NCBI GenBank assembly: GCA_025175895.1
Contig: CM045998.1
Coordinates: 186,001-250,000 of the forward strand
DNA length: 64,000 nucleotides
Source: Wurfbainia villosa
Taxonomy: Eukaryota > Streptophyta > Magnoliopsida > Zingiberales > Zingiberaceae
Direction of reading: 5' to 3'
The notes beneath the pieces are model-generated. The model was not told the origin of the DNA, did no database searches, and saw nothing but the letters and a program-made list of their open reading frames with translations. A program made the translations under genes and the position numbers. Of the stretch, positions 59,100-64,000 are shown piece after piece. How positions within the stretch are numbered: position 1 is the stretch's first letter; each line of letters opens with the position of its first letter.

Positions 59100-59604
59100 T
59101 GTTGATGGTGAACTTACATGTTATTATCGTAATTATCTGATTGTGTTGTATTGGTTTGAACCTGATTAAGTGGTTTACTTGATAGTTTGAGGATTTTGGT
59201 TCATGAGATGTGAGTTTAATATGTAGAACCTGTTAGGGCCCTGATATGTTATTGATGATGGACCGATAACAGATTCGGCATGATCTCTATATATAGGGTG
59301 TGCTCCCTGTAGAGTTGGGTACACTGACAACCTCCTTATATCCTATCGACGAGGAGGGTTTTTACGATGCCATAACCCCAATACTCTACGAAAGACCTAC
59401 CCTTTTCCTTTTTTCATAGGAACTCTGGATCTATTGACGATACGAGATCGATGGTCACTCCGCTGCACTCATATTTCTTTTTTCATTTATGTCATCGTTC
59501 ATTTTATATATTTTATTCATCGTAAATTTTGATAAGACTAGATCCATATGTAAATCATATGGTATCTATTTGATTTCTAATATACATCTTAAATTCGTGA
59601 TTTT
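59100..59604 (+). repeat. 3' LTR of the Copia element
   Basis: Partner of 51448-51968, with clear substitutions and a shorter T-tract near 59410. Confidence 0.85.
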
Positions 59605-60086
59605 GTCCTCAAGCAAAAGAAACATGAATCCGTGTTATTTCTCCTTTTTGCAAATCCCTTCTTTCTGCTGAATTGCCGATGCCTCATCACAAAAGCTAAA
59701 ATAGGGTTCGTAGTTGCAATCTTTTTTTGAGTCATTAATTTGAATGAATTGGTGGCTTTAGAGAAAATGAATACGGATTGAATTTAATGGACCCTTAACT
59801 TTGATTTGAGCGGATGATGTCCCCTTTTAAAATTCACTTCTCTAATGTCTAATTTCATTGAGATTGTTTCTGCAAATTAAAGGGTTTATGACATTTTGGT
59901 TCAATTTTGATTTAATAAGTCTTTTGAATAAATATGGATATATATTTTTTTTAATAATTTACACTTCATCGTTGTCTCTCATCATTCAGCTGTTTAATTA
60001 TATTTTTCTTTATAATTATTTTATATTCACAGTGTACCGACCGAGGACTGCACAACAACGCATGGAGGTAACTAATTGAATCAATA
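59605..60086. repeat. NLR-flank duplication, copy C, right part
   Basis: Parallels 15760-16560 without the SINE: AAAGAAACATGAA, GCAAATCCCTTCTT, GAATTGCCGA, then GAATGAATTGGTGGCTTTAGA, GACCCTTAACTTTGATTTGA and TTGAATCAATAATTGCACA. Confidence 0.85.
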
Positions 60087-60386
60087 ATTGCACACTGGCT
60101 TCTCTTTGGCGAGTAGCTAGGCAGGAATTTTCCAATGAAAAGTTTGACGGCAATTTACCAAACACAGCTCCTAAAGTTCGAAATTGCCCAAAAAGCGCAA
60201 CATGGTTTTAGATTTACCAAATCACGCACCTAATTCCCCTTTTACCCCTCCTGCCAAACAAACCTGCAATTTAATGATGAGAGAGAATTTTCATGCATCC
60301 GAGCCACTACTGGAAATTCCGAACCATCTAAACGTGGTGCTGGGAATTCAAATCCCAGCACCACCTTTTTTTTTATCTCATTTCTA

Positions 60387-60780
60387 ATTTATATCGGTCT
60401 GATTTCTGAAATATTGCTGTGAATACCTAATAAAACCTCGAATATCAAAAATTTTGGCCACGGATACACAGAGGGACACTACTCAAACTCAATGGACTTG
60501 GATTGGATCGAAAAAGAGGTGAATAGGACCATCAATGGGTTTTGATCGAAACCCATTGATGGACTTAGAGGAGTCCAAATTTCAAAATCTTGACATAGAC
60601 TGAAAGATCTTACAACATGAATTTTTTATATGACGAGGAAACTTAGTTTTAATCCTCCTATCTCCCAATTTTAACTTGTGTTGAAAAAAATATGGTACTG
60701 GAAGTTAAGAAACTGGTGGAAGATGGTGGTAGTGGTGCTGGAATTCACAATTTCCACCACTACAGTGATGAATAATTAAT
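60387..60780 (+). repeat. Left outer arm of the foldback element
   Basis: Starts TAATTTATATCGGTCTG and ends in GTGGTGCTGGAATT-type motifs. Reverse complement of 61605-61997 with only scattered differences. Confidence 0.9.
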
Positions 60781-60867
60781 GATGAAAAATATGGAGGTGT
60801 TGGAATTGCAATTCGTCTTTGGAATTTGAATTTCATAACGACTTAGCCCCTATTGCGAATTGGCGGT

Positions 60868-61100
60868 CGCCTGTTGGGTCGTTACTCACTGGACTTCCAC
60901 CTGGAAGTGGGTTTTGCCTTCCCGAGTTGAACTCAGACCTCGGGCTAAGTACTAAAGTTTATGAATCACGGTAACCAAGTGATCCTAGGATCACGGTTGC
61001 GAGATTCATAAACTTTAGTACTTAGCTGAGGTCTAGAGTCTCAACTCAAGGCAAAAACCCACTTCAGTGAAGTCTAGGAGTAACGACGGCCAACAGGCGG
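60868..61100. repeat. Inner palindrome with T-arm-like motif
   Basis: Two facing copies of a roughly 115-bp block (CATAAACTTTAGTACTTAGC...GAGGTCT...GAGTT...GGCAAAA-CCCACTT...GTAACGAC...CAACAGGCG). A third copy at 61231-61350 has GAGTTCGAATCCT, close to a Pol III B box. This block resembles the 3' half of a tRNA-related SINE. Confidence 0.75.
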
Positions 61101-61604
61101 CGACGCGTCGACACCAATTCGACTCAACGCTGTCGGTCTTTGGGATTGGAATTCCGGCACCGCGGTGATAATCTTTGGGATTGCAACACCAATGTGGTGA
61201 TGGAATTGCGAATTCCAGCACCACTATGGTGCTGGAACATAAACTTTAGTACTTAGCCTAGAGGTCTAGAGTTCGAATCCTGGGGAAGGCAAAAACCCAC
61301 TTCCAGGGGTGAGAAGTCCAGGTGGGTAACGACGGGCTAACAGGGGCGACGGTCGTCGACTAATAGGGGTCGCCAAATTCCGCCAATAGGGGCCCGGTCG
61401 TTATAGTGGTGCTGAGATTGGAATTCCACCACGCGGTGATGAATCTTTGGGATTGCAACACCAATGTAGTCTTTGGAATTGCGATTTCGGCACCAGCGTG
61501 GTCCGAATTTGAATTTCCAGCACCGCGTAGTCTTTGGGATTGGAATGCCCAGCACCACAGTGGTGGTGCAGGGATCCCAACACCACTGTGGTGCTGGGAA
61601 TTCC

Positions 61605-61997
61605 AATTCCAACACCACAGTGGTGCTGGAATTCGTAATTCCAGCACCACTACCACCATCTTCCACTAGTTTCTCAACTTTCAGTTCCATATTTTTTTCG
61701 ACACAAGTTAAAATTGGGAGATAGGAGGATTAAAACTAAGTTTCCTCGACATATAAAAAATTCATGTTGTAAGATCTTTCAGTCTATGTCAAGATTTTGA
61801 AATTTGGACTCCTCTAAGTCCATCAATGGGTTTCGATCAAAACCCATTGATGGTCATATTCAGTTCTTTTTCGATCCAATCCAAGTCCATTGAGTTTGAG
61901 TAGTGTCCCTCTGTGTATCCGTGGCCAAAATTTTTAATATTCGAGGTTTTATTAGGTATTTACAGCAATATTTCAGAAATCAGACCGATATAAATTA
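61605..61997 (-). repeat. Right outer arm of the foldback element
   Basis: Reverse complement of the left arm, ending at CCGATATAAATT. Confidence 0.9.
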
Positions 61998-62011
61998 CGG
62001 CAATTTACCAA

Positions 62012-62410
62012 TATTTCAGGAATTTTTCTTTTGTAAAGCTTGAGCTGTTTGTAATTTCAGATGGCTCTAGATTTACCCAATGTGTGTACATCCTTTTTTG
62101 CATTTTTGCAAGCAAGTTGGATGGTTTCAACAACAATGTATGAGAAACAAAAAAGGCTGTCTGTGAAAATCTTGTGAACAAAAATTGATGGCTCTTCCAA
62201 AAATTTGCATGAGCTGTGAAATGATTTTCAAACTAGTAGTAGTACTGATATTTTCAATTTTTGGTTCCTGTCAATCAATAAAGAGTTGTTGTTGATTCCC
62301 TTAATTATTGTCATCTTAAGGCTATATCTTCGGCTGCCATTTAATTCATTTTAGTTTAGTCTATGATGTTCTGTAGGCTATAATTTCTAAATTTTTTACT
62401 CTTTTTGCAG
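62012..62410 (+). other. Putative CBL intron sequence before the visible exon
   Basis: No upstream CBL exon recognised. The T-rich acceptor region TTTTTTACTCTTTTTGCAG ends at 62410. Confidence 0.5.
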
Positions 62411-62519
62411 GTGTTTGACTTATTTGACACAAAGCACAACGGAATTCTAGGATTTGAAGAGTTTGCACGTGCACTATCTGTCTTCCATCTGAATGCTCCT
62501 ATTGATGACAAAATTGATT
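62411..62519 (+). CDS. CBL: One exon of a calcineurin B-like (CBL) calcium sensor
   Basis: 109 bases between an AG acceptor (TTTTTGCAG) and a GT donor (GATT|GTATGC). Translation starts VFDLFDTKHNGILGFEEFAR and ends with APIDDKID. This contains a full EF-hand loop DTKHNGILGFEE with Asp 1, Asn 5, Gly in the ninth place and Glu 12. CBL proteins bind calcium through EF hands and activate CIPK kinases at membranes; this block is one of the most conserved in the family. The exon has no stop or frameshift. Neighbouring exons were not found: upstream lies transposon-rich DNA, and downstream the next 700 bases hold a minus-strand remnant and then an LTR. It may be part of a gene with large introns or an isolated fragment. 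Confidence 0.8.
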
Positions 62520-62798
62520 GTATGCTTCACTGATTTATAATGTTTCATCATTTTTATGGTTAAAGAGAGAGGAGAACCAAAACCAATCTTCTTGTTTTAC
62601 TTGATTATCATATAGATGGTTCACATTTCTGAGTTATCTATAGTCACTATCTTGACACTATCTGTTAATAATGTGTAATATTCACTATATTGTATTATTA
62701 AAACTCTGTAATATACTTTTGTATATATAGATCATCACAAATGTTGCATCTTTTACCACCTTGATGTTAACAAATCCTCACACCTAGAAATTCATTTC
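62520..62798 (+). other. Putative CBL intron
   Basis: AT-rich, no ORF. The following CBL exon (FxFQLYDL block) was not seen up to 63247. Confidence 0.45.
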
Positions 62799-63020
62799 TT
62801 ACATTCGTATCTTTTCAAATTGTTTCTTTTTAAGAATCAAAAAATCTTGGGACAAAATAACATATGCAAAATAGAATAAAAGACCTTGAAACATAACTGA
62901 CCTTAAAGCACTACTTGCATATCCCTGACCAAATCCTCCCATACTGGAATTTATAGTTAATGGCATATTAAACTTGATGATTTCAGCCTCTGAAACTGGA
63001 GGTTCCAATCATTGTCCATC
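62799..63020 (-). pseudogene. Coding remnant with one membrane segment
   Basis: Minus-strand reading gives EPPVSEAEIIKFNMPLTI and SSMGGFGQG, then a hydrophobic stretch GLLFYFAYVILSQDFLIL followed by the basic end KKKQFEKIRM and a stop. It has the look of the C-terminus of a small, membrane-anchored conserved plant protein. I cannot name it with confidence. A TGA lies just upstream near 63012, where the frame otherwise continues. No intron is visible, so a retrocopy fragment is possible. Confidence 0.4.
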
Positions 63021-63247
63021 TATCTTAGTTAAAGCAGGTCTATCCTTTTTTTTTTTAGAATGGGAAGTTTGTGTTGGAAGGTAAATTGCTTTTGTTCTAA
63101 TTATGAAATTCAAATTGCCATTGCAATGTGCTAAAATGCTTTCGTAGATACTGATTGTCTAAATCCACAATGTCAGTAATCGGTAACCTTATAGATGAGT
63201 CACCTTTGTTCAATTTTTTAGCAATACTAAATTTCAATTTGCTTGTG
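63021..63247. other. No gene seen
   Basis: AT-rich sequence up to the third LTR of the TGTCACGCCCC family. Confidence 0.4.
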
Positions 63248-64000
63248 TGTCACGCCCCGAGAGTATGCCGTGCCGAAAAGCAAACGGACGGCATCTCCCC
63301 TGTACGTGGCAACATATCGGGTTAATACAAGGCCCGTAGGCCCACAACAACAATATATAAATGGACAATACCAAACAACATATCCACAATAACACAAGAG
63401 GTGCGCACCGGTGCGACTCTAACATACTACACAAAATAACGTACAAATCCACAGCCAGATACAACACTGATTATACATGGCCATAATACAAAATAACAGC
63501 GGAAGCAAATACGTGGAAAACCCCAAATGTTCTGTGTGAGATGGGATCAGCTGGCGGAGCTCCAAACGTCCAAGGAATCTTCTACCTGTTATATGGGCGA
63601 TAGAAAACCCAGGGTCCAGGGGTGGTGAGTATAAACTCAGGGGTAATATATAGAAGTGCATGAACAACATATAAGGATAGATCTACAAGTATACATGTGA
63701 AAATCTACAGGTATACAGCATGAGTCCAATAGACATACAGTCCTAAGCATAGTAATGTCGAATCACAGTATATGTCCTACTCATAGCATAAATCAATCGA
63801 TCAATGACATAAAGTAATGTACGTGACTACGGCCTCATTCCTCCATATGATAGATCATCACTGTATACTATAACATAACCATATAACGCGTGTCAATCCC
63901 ATACTACGACCAATACTCGGACATATGAACGATATGATCACTGTATAATAACTCGGTCCGTACCACACAATGACATGATGCTAATCAAATACATATAACA
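63248..64000. mobile_element. LTR of the TGTCACGCCCC family, copy 3 (runs off the window)
   Basis: Starts TGTCACGCCCCGAGAG and follows 53879-54650 closely (GCCGTGCCGAAAAGCAAACGG, GTGGCAACATATCGGGTTAA). Whether it is solo or part of a full element cannot be judged here. Preceding five bases TTGTG. Confidence 0.85.

Larger units (their letters stand above)
51448..59604 (+). mobile_element. Old Copia LTR retrotransposon with nested solo LTR
   Basis: LTRs of about 520 and 505 bases (51448-51968, 59100-59604) start TGTTGATGGTG. The primer-binding site is a mutated initiator-Met type. The interior has decayed integrase, RT and RNase H in plus orientation. Its position inside copy C of the NLR-flank duplication confirms it is an insertion. 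The TSD is no longer clear. Confidence 0.85.
60147..62011. mobile_element. Nested foldback element
   Basis: A 15-bp direct repeat ACGGCAATTTACCAA (60147-60161, 61997-62011) brackets about 1.8 kb, perhaps a TSD. Inside are outer inverted arms of about 390 bases (60387-60780 and 61605-61997) that are nearly identical, an inner palindrome (60868-61100) centred near 60983, and many GGAATTCCAGCACCAC motifs that are themselves inverted. No coding capacity. Transposon class unknown. The minus-strand short ORFs here are chance. Confidence 0.7.

Noticed and set aside
61231..61350. Possible tRNA gene or complete SINE
   Set aside because: GAGTTCGAATCCT fits a B box, but the A-box-like TAGCCTAGAGG is only about five bases away, too close for a tRNA or a working Pol III promoter; no cloverleaf could be drawn.

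Overview
The window is plant nuclear DNA, most likely from a monocot. Evidence: long nested LTR retrotransposons, tRNA-derived SINEs, a hAT MITE, a coiled-coil NLR gene and a calcineurin-B-like (CBL) exon. The gag sequences remind me of Zingiberales elements, but that is an impression only. The few host genes sit in a dense stack of mobile elements; there are no operons, CRISPR arrays or rRNA genes, and I saw no tRNA gene.

Layout. 1-6360: a minus-strand gag-only (TR-GAG type) Copia-like element whose 3' LTR runs off the left edge. 6361-14413: the 3' portion of a plus-sense Ty3/Gypsy Tat-like element, recognised by an antisense extra ORF and a 3' LTR. A second gag-only element is inserted in it (7746-13031). 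14414-14795: a truncated NLR pseudogene, apparently broken by that Tat-like element. 15.0-16.9 kb: three SINEs with target-site duplications (TSDs). 17780-20785: an intact CNL-type resistance-gene homologue in one exon. 21593-22422: hAT MITE. 22539-22745: another SINE. 23220-26039: solo LTR with perfect TSD.

26895-50042: a minus-sense Tat-lineage Gypsy element with perfect 5-bp TSD CCTGA. It has gag, protease, RT, two RNase H regions, integrase, a 109-bp satellite-like array and a spliced antisense ORF. An L1-type LINE (33828-42811, 16-bp TSD) is inserted in its second RNase H, and a solo LTR (47453-49993, TSD GCAGA) in its 5' LTR. 51448-59604: an old plus-sense Copia element carrying a solo LTR (53879-57236, TSD TCTCA) of the same family as the one at 23 kb. 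60147-62011: a nested foldback element. 62411-62519: a CBL exon. 62799-63020: a small minus-strand coding remnant. 63248-64000: start of a third LTR of the TGTCACGCCCC family.

With the insertions removed, the host DNA is a locally duplicated NLR neighbourhood. The flank at 15.3-16.5 kb recurs at 22.77-23.0 kb and, split by the Copia element, at 51.0-51.4 and 59.6-60.1 kb. One copy keeps the empty target of a SINE present in the other. Probably working: the NLR and possibly the CBL gene, of which one exon is visible. The retroelement ORFs all carry nonsense or frameshift lesions, many of them the C-to-T type expected from cytosine methylation.
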